A stretch of 59,838 nucleotides of DNA from Alphaproteobacteria bacterium. Lineage in GTDB: Bacteria; Pseudomonadota; Alphaproteobacteria; UBA7985; JAUIBT01. The notes below the pieces were generated by a model. The model ran no database searches and was not told the origin of the DNA. It worked only from the letters and a program-made list of their open reading frames with translations. The stretch is taken from NCBI GenBank assembly GCA_030428565.1, contig JAUIDR010000017.1, forward strand, positions 1 through 59,838. Direction: 5' to 3'. Made by a program: the position numbers and the translations under genes. Each line of letters starts with the position of its first letter. Position 1 is the first letter of the stretch. Below are positions 1-9,049 of the stretch, one piece after another.

Positions 1-256
1 TCCGACCATGCCAACATCAAATCACCTTGACGCTCTGTCTGACGCCCCATCGCCATCTGCATGTCCCCCGTTCAAATCGAGCTGGCAGAGAATCATGCAT
101 ACGCGACTTCGTCAACGGGCTGTTAGGCCACTGGCAGCCTTCAACCGCTGCCTTCAACCGTTATCGGGCCAAGGCTCCGGCGTTTGTTTGCCGCTTCTCA
201 AACAGACAGCAATAAAAGCCTTGCCAGAAGCGCCCGCCCGCGCTTGATCTGAGGCC
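1..256. other. Left-edge region before cobB, no gene assigned
   Basis: No product can be supported here. One frame is open from the left edge to a stop at about 213-215 and a second ends at position 30, so the 3' end of a gene lying outside the window may be present, but neither tail is recognisable. A short string resembling one conserved box of cobalamin riboswitches (GCCACTG, about 127-133) is seen, without the other conserved boxes. A GAGG motif just before 257 is the likely ribosome binding site of cobB. Confidence 0.3.
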
Positions 257-1606
257 ATGACAACGCCCGCCTTTATCCTCGCTGCCCCTTCCAGCCACAG
301 CGGCAAGACTTCGGTCACGCTGGGCTTGCTGCGCGCGCTCAGCCGACGTAGCGGCCCTGCATTGCGGGTAAAGGCCGCCAAAATCGGGCCTGACTATATC
401 GACCCCGCCTTTCACCAAGCCGCCTGCGGTCAAGCCAGCCAAACGCTCGACCCTTGGGCCATGACGCGCCAGCGCTTGGCCGACCAGCTCCATCAGCTTG
501 GACAGGCGGGCCAACTGGTGCTGATCGAGAGCGCCATGGGGTTATTCGACGGAGCCGCCGACGGCAGCGCCAACAGCGCCAAACTCGCCAAGGATTTCGG
601 CCTACCTGTAATCTTGGTTGTCGATTGCAGCGGTGCGGCAGGCTCAATCGCCGCGCTTGTCCACGGCTTCAACAGCTTTGACCCCGACTTGTCCTTGGCA
701 GGCCTCATATTAAATAAGGTCGCCTCGACCCGCCACGAGCAGATCTTGCGACAGGCGCTGGCGCCGCTCGGCCTGCCGGTTTTGGCTTGCTTGCCGCGCC
801 AAACGGATCTGCATTTACCCTCGCGCCATTTGGGCCTGGTTCAGGCGGGCGATACCCCCGAACTGGACCGCAAACTGGACGCTCTGGCCGATTGGGTGAC
901 GGCGGCGGGCCTTCCTGCGGCGCTATTGGCACTGGCCGCCACCTGCAAGCAGCCAAAGCCCCTGGCCGTTTCGCCGCCGCTGGGCTTGCCCGCTTTGGGC
1001 AGCCATATCGCCATCGCGCGCGACCAAGCCTTCAGCTTTATCTATCCGCACGTGCTCGCAGATTGGCGCAAACAAGGCGCGCGCCTGTCCTTTATATCCC
1101 CCTTGGCCGATGAGCCCCTGCCGAGCGGTGTCGACGCAATCTACCTGCCGGGCGGCTATCCCGAGCTGCACGCCGAGGGTCTCAGCGCGGCCAAGTCCTT
1201 TTGGGCGAGCCTGCATCACTTGGCAGCCCAGGGCGGCACCATCTATGGCGAGTGCGGGGGCTATATGGCGCTGGGCCGGGCTTTGGTGGATGCCGAGGGC
1301 AGCGCTTGGCCCATGGCGGGCCTCTTGGATCAGACCACGCGCTTTGACAGGCCGCAGCGTCATTTGGGCTACCGAGCCATGTGCCTGGCGGGCGATTGTG
1401 CCTTGGGCGGCACCGGCGCGAGCTATCGTGGCCACGAATTTCACTATTCGATGCAAGATCCCCTGCCGATGCAAGACTCCCTGGCACACAAGGTGACACC
1501 GCTGTGGCTCTGCCAAGATGCGCAAGGCCAGGAATTGGGGTCCGCTGGCCAGATAAAAGGCCGGGTTTTTGGCTCGTATCTCCATCTGGTTGATTCGCGG
1601 CCCTGA
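257..1606 (+). CDS. cobB: Cobyrinate / hydrogenobyrinate a,c-diamide synthase
   Basis: This ATP- and glutamine-dependent enzyme amidates the a and c acetate side chains of the corrin ring during cobalamin synthesis in the cytosol. The 449-residue length fits the family. The N-terminal P-loop domain has SSHSGKTSVTLGLL at about residue 12, followed by KIGPDYIDP, which belongs to the dethiobiotin-synthetase-like fold. The C-terminal half is a class I glutamine amidotransferase domain with YLPGGYPELHA and the nucleophile segment YGECGGYM. The start is the ATG preceded by GAGG. The other cobalamin gene in the window, cobO, lies about 41 kb away, so the pathway genes are scattered. Assignment to the aerobic CobB rather than the anaerobic CbiA is inferred from the alphaproteobacterial setting and cobO; the reaction is the same. 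Confidence 0.93.
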   Translation: MTTPAFILAAPSSHSGKTSVTLGLLRALSRRSGPALRVKAAKIGPDYIDPAFHQAACGQASQTLDPWAMTRQRLADQLHQLGQAGQLVLIESAMGLFDGAADGSANSAKLAKDFGLPVILVVDCSGAAGSIAALVHGFNSFDPDLSLAGLILNKVASTRHEQILRQALAPLGLPVLACLPRQTDLHLPSRHLGLVQAGDTPELDRKLDALADWVTAAGLPAALLALAATCKQPKPLAVSPPLGLPALGSHIAIARDQAFSFIYPHVLADWRKQGARLSFISPLADEPLPSGVDAIYLPGGYPELHAEGLSAAKSFWASLHHLAAQGGTIYGECGGYMALGRALVDAEGSAWPMAGLLDQTTRFDRPQRHLGYRAMCLAGDCALGGTGASYRGHEFHYSMQDPLPMQDSLAHKVTPLWLCQDAQGQELGSAGQIKGRVFGSYLHLVDSRP

Positions 1607-1928
1607 TTTTGGGCGGTCTACTCGCGCTTAAGGCGCACCCACGAAGGCCCCAACCAAGACCGACTGCGCTCAAGAAGGCGTGATCGGGGGCCAGTTAAAG
1701 GCCGCTTGTACCGGGCTGTGGCCAGAATGCGGCCAACTGGGATGACTCCAAGGCGACGGCCTCAACAAACCCCTATTTGAGGGCCACTTTCCGGCTTGCA
1801 GCCAATTGATCGAGCCTCGCGAATCGCGTAGTATCCATTTTGTCCTCAGGGTGAAGCGTCACTTATTTCAAGGCGCTTTCGATGACGAAGATTTTAGCAA
1901 AAATGCATAGATAAAAGAGACATTAACC
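1607..1928. other. Intergenic region between cobB and the small gene at 1929
   Basis: This 322-base stretch has no supported gene. The last 120 bases are AT-richer than the surroundings and contain a sigma-70-like promoter candidate (listed separately). I see no convincing terminator for cobB. Confidence 0.4.
1806..1834 (+). promoter_or_regulatory. Candidate sigma-70-type promoter
   Basis: TTGATC at 1806-1811 and TAGTAT at 1829-1834 are separated by 17 bases, the preferred spacing. Each hexamer matches the consensus at four of six positions. It would give a leader of roughly 90 bases ahead of the small gene at 1929. This is motif matching only. Confidence 0.35.
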
Positions 1929-2147
1929 ATGCCATTTGATTTTTCTGACGAGCGCGATTTCCACGACCGTGATGAGTTTGGCGGCCAATTTGAACAATCA
2001 AGCCCCGAGTCATTCCGCGCTTGCTTGGAGTATCTGCAAGAAGAAGCCCAGCGTAACGGCTATGTCTTCCCTGGCCACCTGATTGCTTGCGCCGCCGAAG
2101 CCATGGACTGCTTCGTTGAAGATCACCGCAAGGCCAGCCAGGCCTAG
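1929..2147 (+). CDS. Small acidic protein of unknown function
   Basis: A 72-residue protein with no family I recognise. The N-terminus is rich in Asp, Glu and Phe (FDFSDERDFHDRDEF), and the remainder looks helical with two cysteines (RACLEYL, LIACAAEAMDCFVED). No signal peptide or membrane segment is visible, so it is probably cytosolic. An AGAGA stretch lies before the ATG and a promoter-like pair of hexamers lies about 100 bases upstream, which supports it being real. It stands alone between cobB and alr. Function is unknown. Confidence 0.6.
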   Translation: MPFDFSDERDFHDRDEFGGQFEQSSPESFRACLEYLQEEAQRNGYVFPGHLIACAAEAMDCFVEDHRKASQA

Positions 2148-2428
2148 GCCTTCCAAGACTGGGACGAGCCAAGTTTAGGCCCGCTAAGCATTTGGGCCCT
2201 CTAAAACCATGGCTAGCCAGCTCTAGAGCCATTCATCGCGCGGCCATCGCCACAAACCGAGTGACGACCTTGGCGCGCCGACAGATTTGAACAGCGCAGG
2301 CTGTGCAACACCCTCCTTGTTAGGGGCTTGGGGGATGTGGCACGGCCTGCCTGCTTTGGCGGCCCTTCGACGGGCTCGCGTGGTTTTCGCGCCTATTCAA
2401 GGCCTCGAACTTGGGCTAGAAGGCGCGC

Positions 2429-3517
2429 ATGACCGCTTCAACACTTCGCTCGATCCTTACGATCAACACCCAAGCGCTGGGTGAAAACTGGCATCGCTTG
2501 CAAGCCCAAGCGCCGCAAACTCCTTGCGCCGCTGTGGTCAAAGCCGACGGCTATGGCCTGGGGATTGTGCCCGTAGCAAAGGCCCTGTGGCGTGCAGGCG
2601 CGCGCTTTTTCTATGTCGCCCACTTCGAAGAGGCTCTAGCGCTTCGCCAGACCCTGCCCGAAGCTGAAATTGCGGTGCTGAACGGATTGGTAGCCGAGCC
2701 GCGCGCCTTTTTGGAGGCCCGCTTGCGCCCGGTGCTCAATAGCTTGCCCGAACTTGAGGCCTGGGGCCGCCTTCCCGCCCCTGCACCCGCCAATCTGCAC
2801 CTGGATACCGGCATGGCCCGTCTGGGCTTGGACGATGACGAGCAAGCCGCGCTGTTGCAGCGCCCGGCCATGCTGAAGGCCATGCAGCGCCCCTTTGTCA
2901 TGTCCCACTTAGCCAGCGCCGAAGAGCCCCAAGACCCCAGCAATCGTTCGCAGCTAGACCAACTCAAAGCGGTGACGGCCCGCTTGGGCCTGCCGGTCAG
3001 CTTTGCCAACTCCAGCGGCATTTTCTTGGGCCCGGACTATCATTTCGACCAACTGCGTCCAGGCGTGGCGCTCTATGGTGCCAACCCGACGCCGGGCCAG
3101 GTCAACCCTATGCGCAGGGTCGTGCGCTTGGAGTGCCCCATCTTGCAAGTCCGCAGCCTGCCGCAAGACCGCGCGGTCGGCTATAACGGCACCTGGCGCA
3201 GCGCCAAGCCCAGCCGCATCGCGACGGTCCCGCTTGGCTACGCCGACGGCTTCTCGCGCCAACATTCCAACACCGCAAAGCTGTTCTGGCAGGGCCAACC
3301 CGTGCCGATCGTTGGTCGAGTCTCGATGGATCTTGTCACGCTCGACCTCAGCGATTTGGATGCAAGCCAAGCGCCTTTACCGCAGGCCGGCGACACCTTG
3401 GAATTGCTCGGCGACCAACAATCCGTTGATCACTTGGCTCAAAGCGCCCATACCATCGGCTATGAAATACTGACCTCGCTTGGCGCGCGCTACGAAAGAC
3501 GCTATGAGGCAGCATAG
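2429..3517 (+). CDS. alr: Alanine racemase
   Basis: PLP-dependent interconversion of L- and D-alanine, supplying D-Ala for peptidoglycan. At 362 residues it has normal family length. The PLP-binding lysine is K38 in AVVKADGYGLG, and the second catalytic base is Tyr252 in VGYNGTW. The C-terminal beta-barrel domain carries the family signature GRVSMDLVTLDLS. The start follows a GAAGG motif. Downstream, the mlaE start is about 50 bases away on the same strand, so alr may head the transcript alr-mlaE-mlaF-radA. The PLP precursor pathway genes pdxA and pdxJ are also in this window, in other units. Confidence 0.94.
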   Translation: MTASTLRSILTINTQALGENWHRLQAQAPQTPCAAVVKADGYGLGIVPVAKALWRAGARFFYVAHFEEALALRQTLPEAEIAVLNGLVAEPRAFLEARLRPVLNSLPELEAWGRLPAPAPANLHLDTGMARLGLDDDEQAALLQRPAMLKAMQRPFVMSHLASAEEPQDPSNRSQLDQLKAVTARLGLPVSFANSSGIFLGPDYHFDQLRPGVALYGANPTPGQVNPMRRVVRLECPILQVRSLPQDRAVGYNGTWRSAKPSRIATVPLGYADGFSRQHSNTAKLFWQGQPVPIVGRVSMDLVTLDLSDLDASQAPLPQAGDTLELLGDQQSVDHLAQSAHTIGYEILTSLGARYERRYEAA

Positions 3518-3569
3518 AACAGGGTAAGACGGTGCCGCGCAAGGCACCGCTAACAAAGGAACGAATCGC

Positions 3570-4346
3570 GTGCTGGGCTTTGTCGGATGGATCGGGCACC
3601 GCAGCTTGGGGCTGTTGGGTGCGATAGGTCACTTCACCATGTTCATGGGCATGGCCATCAGCCAAACGCTGATGCCGCCGTATCGTCCAAAGCGTATCAT
3701 TGGCGCTTGCCTCGATCTGGCGCTGCTATCGCTGCCGGTGGTGGGTCTGACCGCGATTTTCAGCGGTATGGTGCTGGTGCTGCAATCCTATACCGGATTT
3801 GCGCGTTTTTCTGCCGAATCGGCCATCCCGCAAGTGGTCGTCGTCTCGCTGACGCGTGAGTTGGGGCCCGTGCTAGCGGGCTTGATGATCGCCGGGCGCG
3901 TCGGAGCCGCCATTGCTGCCGAGCTTGGCACGATGCGCGTCTCAGACCAGATCGAAGCCATGCAAGCCATGATCAAAGACCCCATCTCCTACCTTGTGGT
4001 GCCGCGTCTGATCGCGGGCATTGTCGCCATGCCGATTTTGGTGCTGGTGGCCGATACCATCGGGGTCATGGGCGGCTATATGGTGGCGGTCTATCGCTTG
4101 GGCTTTAACTCGGCCAGCTATTTGGCGGCGACGATCGAATACCTGGAATTCTTCGACGTCGTGTCGGGCTTGGTCAAAGCCGCGGTCTTCGGATTCATAG
4201 TGACGGTTGTGGGAGCCTATAAGGGCTACTACGCCAGCTCAGGCGCGCAAGGCGTTGGCCGCGCAACGACAAGCGCCGTCGTACTGTCGGCGATTTTGAT
4301 TTTGATTTCTAACTACCTGATTACAGAAGCTTTCTTTAATCGTTAA
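3570..4346 (+). CDS. mlaE: MlaE family lipid ABC transporter permease
   Basis: Inner-membrane permease of the Mla system, which moves phospholipids between the inner and outer membranes and keeps the outer leaflet asymmetric. The 258 residues carry several hydrophobic segments and the conserved core around SLTRELGPVLAGLMIAGR and GAAIAAELGTM. The GTG start follows AAAGGA at a good distance. The partner ATPase mlaF follows directly. The usual partners mlaD (MCE-domain protein), mlaC and mlaB are not in this window, so they are presumably encoded elsewhere. Confidence 0.92.
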   Translation: MLGFVGWIGHRSLGLLGAIGHFTMFMGMAISQTLMPPYRPKRIIGACLDLALLSLPVVGLTAIFSGMVLVLQSYTGFARFSAESAIPQVVVVSLTRELGPVLAGLMIAGRVGAAIAAELGTMRVSDQIEAMQAMIKDPISYLVVPRLIAGIVAMPILVLVADTIGVMGGYMVAVYRLGFNSASYLAATIEYLEFFDVVSGLVKAAVFGFIVTVVGAYKGYYASSGAQGVGRATTSAVVLSAILILISNYLITEAFFNR

Positions 4347-4462
4347 GCCAGCGCATGAAGGCCTCGTTCGCGCAAGTACTGTGCATGGACGGGGCCTTTG
4401 CTTTACCTGCCGCCCGGCTGCGCTATAACAGACGGCAAAATGCAAGCGTCGGGACCATCAGC

Positions 4463-5215
4463 ATGACAGACCCCTCTTCCCAGGCCGAAGAGCTGGAGAT
4501 CCAGTTCATCAACGTCAGCAAGGCCTTTTCGGGCCGCAGCGTGCTGAGCCATCTCAACCTGGCCATTCCTAAGCGTCAATCCATCGTGATTTTGGGCCGC
4601 TCGGGCTCGGGAAAATCGGTCATGCTCAAGCACATTACCGGTGCGCTGCGCCCCGATCGCGGTCAGGTTTTGGTCAAGGGCCGTAAGCCCGACCGCGCCT
4701 TGATGGAGAGCATCGGCGTCTTGTTTCAACAAGGCGCGCTGTTCGATTCGATGAAGGTCTGGGAGAACATCACCTTCAGCTTGCGCGACGTCGAGGGTTG
4801 GAACGCACGCCAAGCCCGTGATTTCGCCATCTACTTGTTGGAGCAAGTCGATCTGGCCGCCGATGTCGCCGATAAATTCCCGCGCGACCTATCCGGCGGC
4901 ATGGCCAAGCGTGTCGCCCTGGCGCGCGCGGTCTCGACCCGCCCAGAGATCCTTTTGTGCGACGAGCCCACCACCGGCCTTGACCCGGTCTCGGGCCTGG
5001 TCATCGACACCCTGATCCGCCGCCTGGTCGATCAATTCAACATGACCTGCTTTACCATCACCCACGATCTGGCCAGCGCCCAGCGCATCGCCGATCGCTT
5101 GGTGCTGTTGGCGGACGGGCGGATCGCCTGGGATGGTCGGCCGAGCGATTTTGCTTCCACCGACAACCCAGACGTGGCGGCCTATCGCCAGGCCGTCAGC
5201 CAAGCCCACGTTTAG
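4463..5215 (+). CDS. mlaF: MlaF family lipid ABC transporter ATP-binding protein
   Basis: ATPase that powers the MlaE permease. It has Walker A GRSGSGKSV, the Q-loop region FQQGALFD, signature LSGGMAKRVALARA, Walker B ILLCDEPTTGLDP and the H-loop TITHD. The frame is open 36 codons further upstream, but the ATG at 4463 gives a normal N-terminus (MTDPSS) and a 250-residue protein, so I place the start there. It lies about 115 bases behind mlaE and 9 bases ahead of radA. Function follows directly from the family and its neighbour. Confidence 0.92.
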   Translation: MTDPSSQAEELEIQFINVSKAFSGRSVLSHLNLAIPKRQSIVILGRSGSGKSVMLKHITGALRPDRGQVLVKGRKPDRALMESIGVLFQQGALFDSMKVWENITFSLRDVEGWNARQARDFAIYLLEQVDLAADVADKFPRDLSGGMAKRVALARAVSTRPEILLCDEPTTGLDPVSGLVIDTLIRRLVDQFNMTCFTITHDLASAQRIADRLVLLADGRIAWDGRPSDFASTDNPDVAAYRQAVSQAHV

Positions 5216-5224
5216 AGCGCAGCC

Positions 5225-6691
5225 ATGGCCAAAGCCACCAAGCAATACGTCTGCCAATCCTGCGGCGCGGTCAGCGCCAAGTGGTCAGGAAAGTGCGACG
5301 CCTGCCATGAATGGAACACCCTGGTCGAGGAGCTGATCGAAAAGCCAAGGCCCGGATCGCTGGCGGGCAGCGGGCGCGGTGGCGCCGGTATCGGTAGTTC
5401 CTCCTTGCGCTTTACCGGCCTGAAGGGCCAATCGCAGGCCGCCCCGCGCATGGTCAGCGGCAACAAGGAGTTCGACCGCGTAACCGGCGGCGGTCTGGTG
5501 CCAGGCTCGGCCTTATTGATCGGCGGTGATCCGGGCATCGGTAAATCGACGCTGCTGCTGCAAATCTGTGCCGCACTGGCCGTCGGCAATGGCGAGAGGG
5601 ACGGCATGGCCTGTGCCTACATCTCGGGCGAAGAAGCGGTTGAGCAAGTCCGTTTGCGCGCCGAACGGCTGGGAGTCTCTGAGGCGCCGGTTGCTCTGGC
5701 GACCGGTACGTCGGTACGCGCCATCGTCGAAGCGCTGCAGGTCGAACCCATCCCGCAAGTCGTGGTGATTGATTCCATCCAGACCCTCTATATGGACACG
5801 TTGGATTCAGCACCGGGCACGGTCAGCCAAGTACGCGCCGCCAGCCAGGAGCTGATCTCGCAAGCCAAAAAGCTGGGCTTTGCCTTAATCCTGGTCGGCC
5901 ATGTCACCAAAGAGGGCATGATCGCCGGTCCCAAGGTGGTCGAGCATATGGTCGATGCCGTACTGTATTTTGAGGGCGACCGCGGCCACCAGTTCCGTTT
6001 GTTGCGTGCCATCAAGAACCGCTTCGGCCCAGCAGCAGAAATCGGCGTGTTTGAGATGGCCGAGGCGGGGCTGCAAGAAGTCGTCAACCCTTCGGCTCTG
6101 TTTTTGGCCGAACGCCAAGAAGAAGTCTCGGGCGCTGCTGTCTTTGCGGGCATGGAGGGCACGCGGCCCGTCCTGGTGGAAATTCAGGCGCTAGTCGCCA
6201 ATTCGCCGCTGGCCCAGCCCCGCCGGGCCGTGGTGGGCTGGGATTCGGCGCGCCTATCTATGTTGCTTGCGGTACTTGAGGCCCGCTGCGGGGTGGTGCT
6301 GGCGAACAAGGATGTTTTCCTCAACGTCGCGGGCGGTCTGCGCATCACCGAACCTGCCGCCGACTTGGCGGTGGCCGCCGCCGTGCTGTCCTCGATTACG
6401 GATGTGCCCGTTCCCGCCTCGTGCGTGGTGTTCGGCGAGGTCGGTCTATCGGGCGAGGTGCGCAGCGTCGCCCAGGCCGAAGCCCGCTTGAGCGAGGCCG
6501 ACAAACTGGGCTTTACAGCAGCGCTGATGCCGCCCTTGCGCGGCGCCTCTGGTAAGGCGGTCAAACCCAAGGTCGCCAAGGCGCTTAAGACCTACCCCTT
6601 CGCCCAGCTGATGGACCTCGTGATGCACTTTTCTAAGCGCTCGACCCAGCGCGGCGGGCCGGGCCTGGATTCCCAGGATGATGAGAACTAA
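5225..6691 (+). CDS. radA: DNA repair protein RadA
   Basis: RecA-like ATPase involved in branch migration and processing of recombination intermediates. The 488 residues show the full architecture: an N-terminal C4 zinc finger (C10, C13, C24, C27), Walker A GGDPGIGKST, the RadA-specific KNRFG motif, and a C-terminal Lon-protease-like domain without a protease site. It lies 9 bases after mlaF, and its TAA stop is followed at once by the ATG of the next gene, so at least these genes are co-transcribed. Confidence 0.96.
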   Translation: MAKATKQYVCQSCGAVSAKWSGKCDACHEWNTLVEELIEKPRPGSLAGSGRGGAGIGSSSLRFTGLKGQSQAAPRMVSGNKEFDRVTGGGLVPGSALLIGGDPGIGKSTLLLQICAALAVGNGERDGMACAYISGEEAVEQVRLRAERLGVSEAPVALATGTSVRAIVEALQVEPIPQVVVIDSIQTLYMDTLDSAPGTVSQVRAASQELISQAKKLGFALILVGHVTKEGMIAGPKVVEHMVDAVLYFEGDRGHQFRLLRAIKNRFGPAAEIGVFEMAEAGLQEVVNPSALFLAERQEEVSGAAVFAGMEGTRPVLVEIQALVANSPLAQPRRAVVGWDSARLSMLLAVLEARCGVVLANKDVFLNVAGGLRITEPAADLAVAAAVLSSITDVPVPASCVVFGEVGLSGEVRSVAQAEARLSEADKLGFTAALMPPLRGASGKAVKPKVAKALKTYPFAQLMDLVMHFSKRSTQRGGPGLDSQDDEN

Positions 6692-7330
6692 ATGAGCGAT
6701 CAAGTAGCAGCCCATCCCACCAACGTCCCCTTTGTCCGTCATGTTGACGAACTGGCCAGCGTCTACGGTGAACCCGCGCCCGCCTCCTTGCTCAAAGTCA
6801 CGCCGGTCCTAACGCCCAGCTATCGACGCTGGATCCAAGCCTCGCGGCTATGCATCATTTCAACAGTGGGTCCGGGCGGCACCGATGCCAGCCCACGCGG
6901 TGATGAAGGCCCCGTAGTGACCATCCATGACCAGCGAACTTTGCTGATGCCCGATTGGCGCGGCAACAACCGCATCGATACGCTGCAAAACCTGGTCCAG
7001 GACCCGCGCGCCTCGCTGATGTTTTTCGTGACCGGCAGCACAACCGTCATGCGCATCAATGGTCAGGGCTTCGTTAGCCTTGATCCCGATCTGTGCGCTC
7101 GGTTTGAAAAGAAGGGCAAACTCCCGCGCTCGGTACTGGTCTTTAAGATCCAAGAAGTCTACCCGCAATGCGCCCGCGCGCTGATGCGCTCGCAGGTTTG
7201 GCAGGAGGCCGCCCACACGCCAGAGCTACCCAGCATCGGCGATATGTTGAAGGAAATTAGCCAGGGCGACTTTGACGGCGAGAGCTATGATGCCCAATGG
7301 CCGGACCGGGCCGCCAAATCCATGTGGTAG
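6692..7330 (+). CDS. Pyridoxamine 5'-phosphate oxidase-like flavoprotein
   Basis: A 212-residue protein of the FMN-binding split-barrel superfamily. It resembles the subfamily known as MSMEG_1061-type FMN-dependent PPOX proteins, with STVGPGGTDASPRGDEGP, LLMPDWRGNNR and FFVTGSTTVMRINGQ. These are oxidoreductases of unassigned substrate. It is unlikely to be PdxH itself because the C-terminal PdxH signature is not visible. The ATG directly follows the radA stop codon, so translation is probably coupled. Confidence 0.85.
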   Translation: MSDQVAAHPTNVPFVRHVDELASVYGEPAPASLLKVTPVLTPSYRRWIQASRLCIISTVGPGGTDASPRGDEGPVVTIHDQRTLLMPDWRGNNRIDTLQNLVQDPRASLMFFVTGSTTVMRINGQGFVSLDPDLCARFEKKGKLPRSVLVFKIQEVYPQCARALMRSQVWQEAAHTPELPSIGDMLKEISQGDFDGESYDAQWPDRAAKSMW

Positions 7331-7465
7331 GCCTGGACCGCCCGGCGCACTTGTCTCCATTCCAGGCCGCCAGGTTGCGCAGACAGTACATATTGCGGGC
7401 CAAGCGGGCTAGCTGGCAGGGTCAAGCCACGCTAACTCTGGAGCCTCTGCTGCAATGAGGTGCCT

Positions 7466-9049
7466 ATGTCTGACCAGCCCAACCGCATAAATGAGTCCAG
7501 CGCTGAAGCCCCGAGCCGCCCCGCCCGTCGTGGCCGCCGCCAAGCGGGCGCACGCAGCGGCCCAGCCCTAAACCAGCGGCCCTTCAAGCAGCCCCGGCGA
7601 CCCTTTACGCCCACCGCCATTGTCTCCGACGATCAGCTTGAGGCCATCCACCAAGCCTCCTTGCGCGTGCTAGAAGAAATCGGTCTCGACGTTCTCTACC
7701 CCGAGGCCAAAGCGCTGTTGAAAGAAGCGGGCGCGGAGCTGGCGGCAGACAGCGACCGCATCCGCATTCCCCGCACGCTGGTGGCACAAGCCTTGGCAAG
7801 CGTGCCAAGCGAGCTCACCTTGCACGCGCGCAACCCGGACCACTCGCTGAAGATTGGCGGCGACTGGGCCGCGTTTTGCGCCGTGGCCTCCGCCCCCAAC
7901 GCTTTTGATCGCGATAAGGGCCGCCGTTCGGGTAACTATCAGGATTACAAGGATTTTCTGCGCCTGGGTCAGAGCCTGAATTCGGTACATCTTTGGGGCG
8001 GCTATCCGGTTGAACCCGTCGATCTTCACGCCTCGGTGCGCCACCTGCACGCCATTCGCGATATCATGGTCATGACCGACAAGGTGCCCAACGCCTATTC
8101 GCTGGGGCATGATCGCATTACCGATGCCATGGAGATTGTGCGCTTGGCCCACGGTCTCAGCGAGGCCGATTTCGCCAAGACGCCCTGCATGTTCACCATC
8201 ATCAATTCCAACTCGCCACTGAAGCTGGACATGCCCATGCTCAACGGCGTTATTGAGATGGCGCGCCGAGGTCAATTGGTGGTGCTGACCCCCTTTACCC
8301 TGGCTGGCGCCATGGCGCCCGTCACCATTGCCGGTGCCGTGACGCAGCAAAACGCCGAAGTGCTGGCGGGTCTGGTGGTGCATCAGCTCGCCAATCCTGG
8401 CGCGCCCTTTGCCTACGGCGGCTTTACATCGAACGTGGACATGAAATCTGGGGCGCCGGCCTTTGGCACGCCCGAATACATGAAGGCGGCCATGTTGGGC
8501 GGCCAGCTCGCGCGTAAATACGGCCTGCCCTATCGTTCATCGAATGTCTGCGCGGCCAACACCCTGGACGCGCAAGCCGCCTACGAGAGCGTCTTCTCAC
8601 TCTGGGGCGCGGTGCAGGGCGGGGTCAATATTCTGATGCACGGCGCGGGCTGGATGGAGGGCGGTCTGCATGCGGGCTTTGAAAAGATGGTGCTGGACGC
8701 CGATCTGCTGCACATGGTTTGCGAGTACCTGGAGCCGCTGGCGCTCAGCGATGACGATCTGGCTTTGGAGGCCATGGCCGAGGTCGGCCCAGGCGGTCAT
8801 TTCTTTGGCACCGCCCACACGCAAGCGCGCTATAAGACCGCTTTCTATGAGCCGCTGATCTCAGATTGGCGCAACTTTGAGACCTGGAGCGAGGCGGGTA
8901 GCCCCAGTGCTTATGACAAGGCCAATGCGCTCTATAAGCAGATCCTGGCAACCTATGAAGAACCGGCCATGGACCCGGCCTGCCTTGAAGCGGTGGATGC
9001 CTTTGTCGCCAAGCGCGTCGAGGCAGGCGGCGCGGCGACCGATTTTTAG
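7466..9049 (+). CDS. MttB family (trimethylamine/betaine-type) corrinoid methyltransferase
   Basis: About 527 residues of the MttB superfamily, whose members move a methyl group from a quaternary or tertiary amine to a cobalamin-binding carrier protein. The frame has no internal stop, so this is a member without pyrrolysine, a group that includes glycine-betaine-type enzymes. Recognisable segments are ARNPDHSLKIGG, GGVNILMHGAGWMEGG and GGHFFGTAHT. The first 35 residues are basic and disordered-looking (SRPARRGRRQAGARSG). I choose the ATG at 7466, which sits just after GAGG, over a GTG two codons earlier. No corrinoid carrier protein, ramA-type activator or second mttB lies nearby, so the substrate cannot be read from context. 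The end overlaps the convergent rsmA by 4 bases. Confidence 0.88.
   Translation: MSDQPNRINESSAEAPSRPARRGRRQAGARSGPALNQRPFKQPRRPFTPTAIVSDDQLEAIHQASLRVLEEIGLDVLYPEAKALLKEAGAELAADSDRIRIPRTLVAQALASVPSELTLHARNPDHSLKIGGDWAAFCAVASAPNAFDRDKGRRSGNYQDYKDFLRLGQSLNSVHLWGGYPVEPVDLHASVRHLHAIRDIMVMTDKVPNAYSLGHDRITDAMEIVRLAHGLSEADFAKTPCMFTIINSNSPLKLDMPMLNGVIEMARRGQLVVLTPFTLAGAMAPVTIAGAVTQQNAEVLAGLVVHQLANPGAPFAYGGFTSNVDMKSGAPAFGTPEYMKAAMLGGQLARKYGLPYRSSNVCAANTLDAQAAYESVFSLWGAVQGGVNILMHGAGWMEGGLHAGFEKMVLDADLLHMVCEYLEPLALSDDDLALEAMAEVGPGGHFFGTAHTQARYKTAFYEPLISDWRNFETWSEAGSPSAYDKANALYKQILATYEEPAMDPACLEAVDAFVAKRVEAGGAATDF

Noticed and set aside
100-200. Possible cobalamin riboswitch upstream of cobB
   Set aside because: Only one short box (GCCACTG) matches. 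The longer conserved box near the 3' end and the paired core segments are not visible on either strand.
923-1585. 220-codon minus-strand frame within cobB
   Set aside because: Antisense shadow of cobB without recognisable features.
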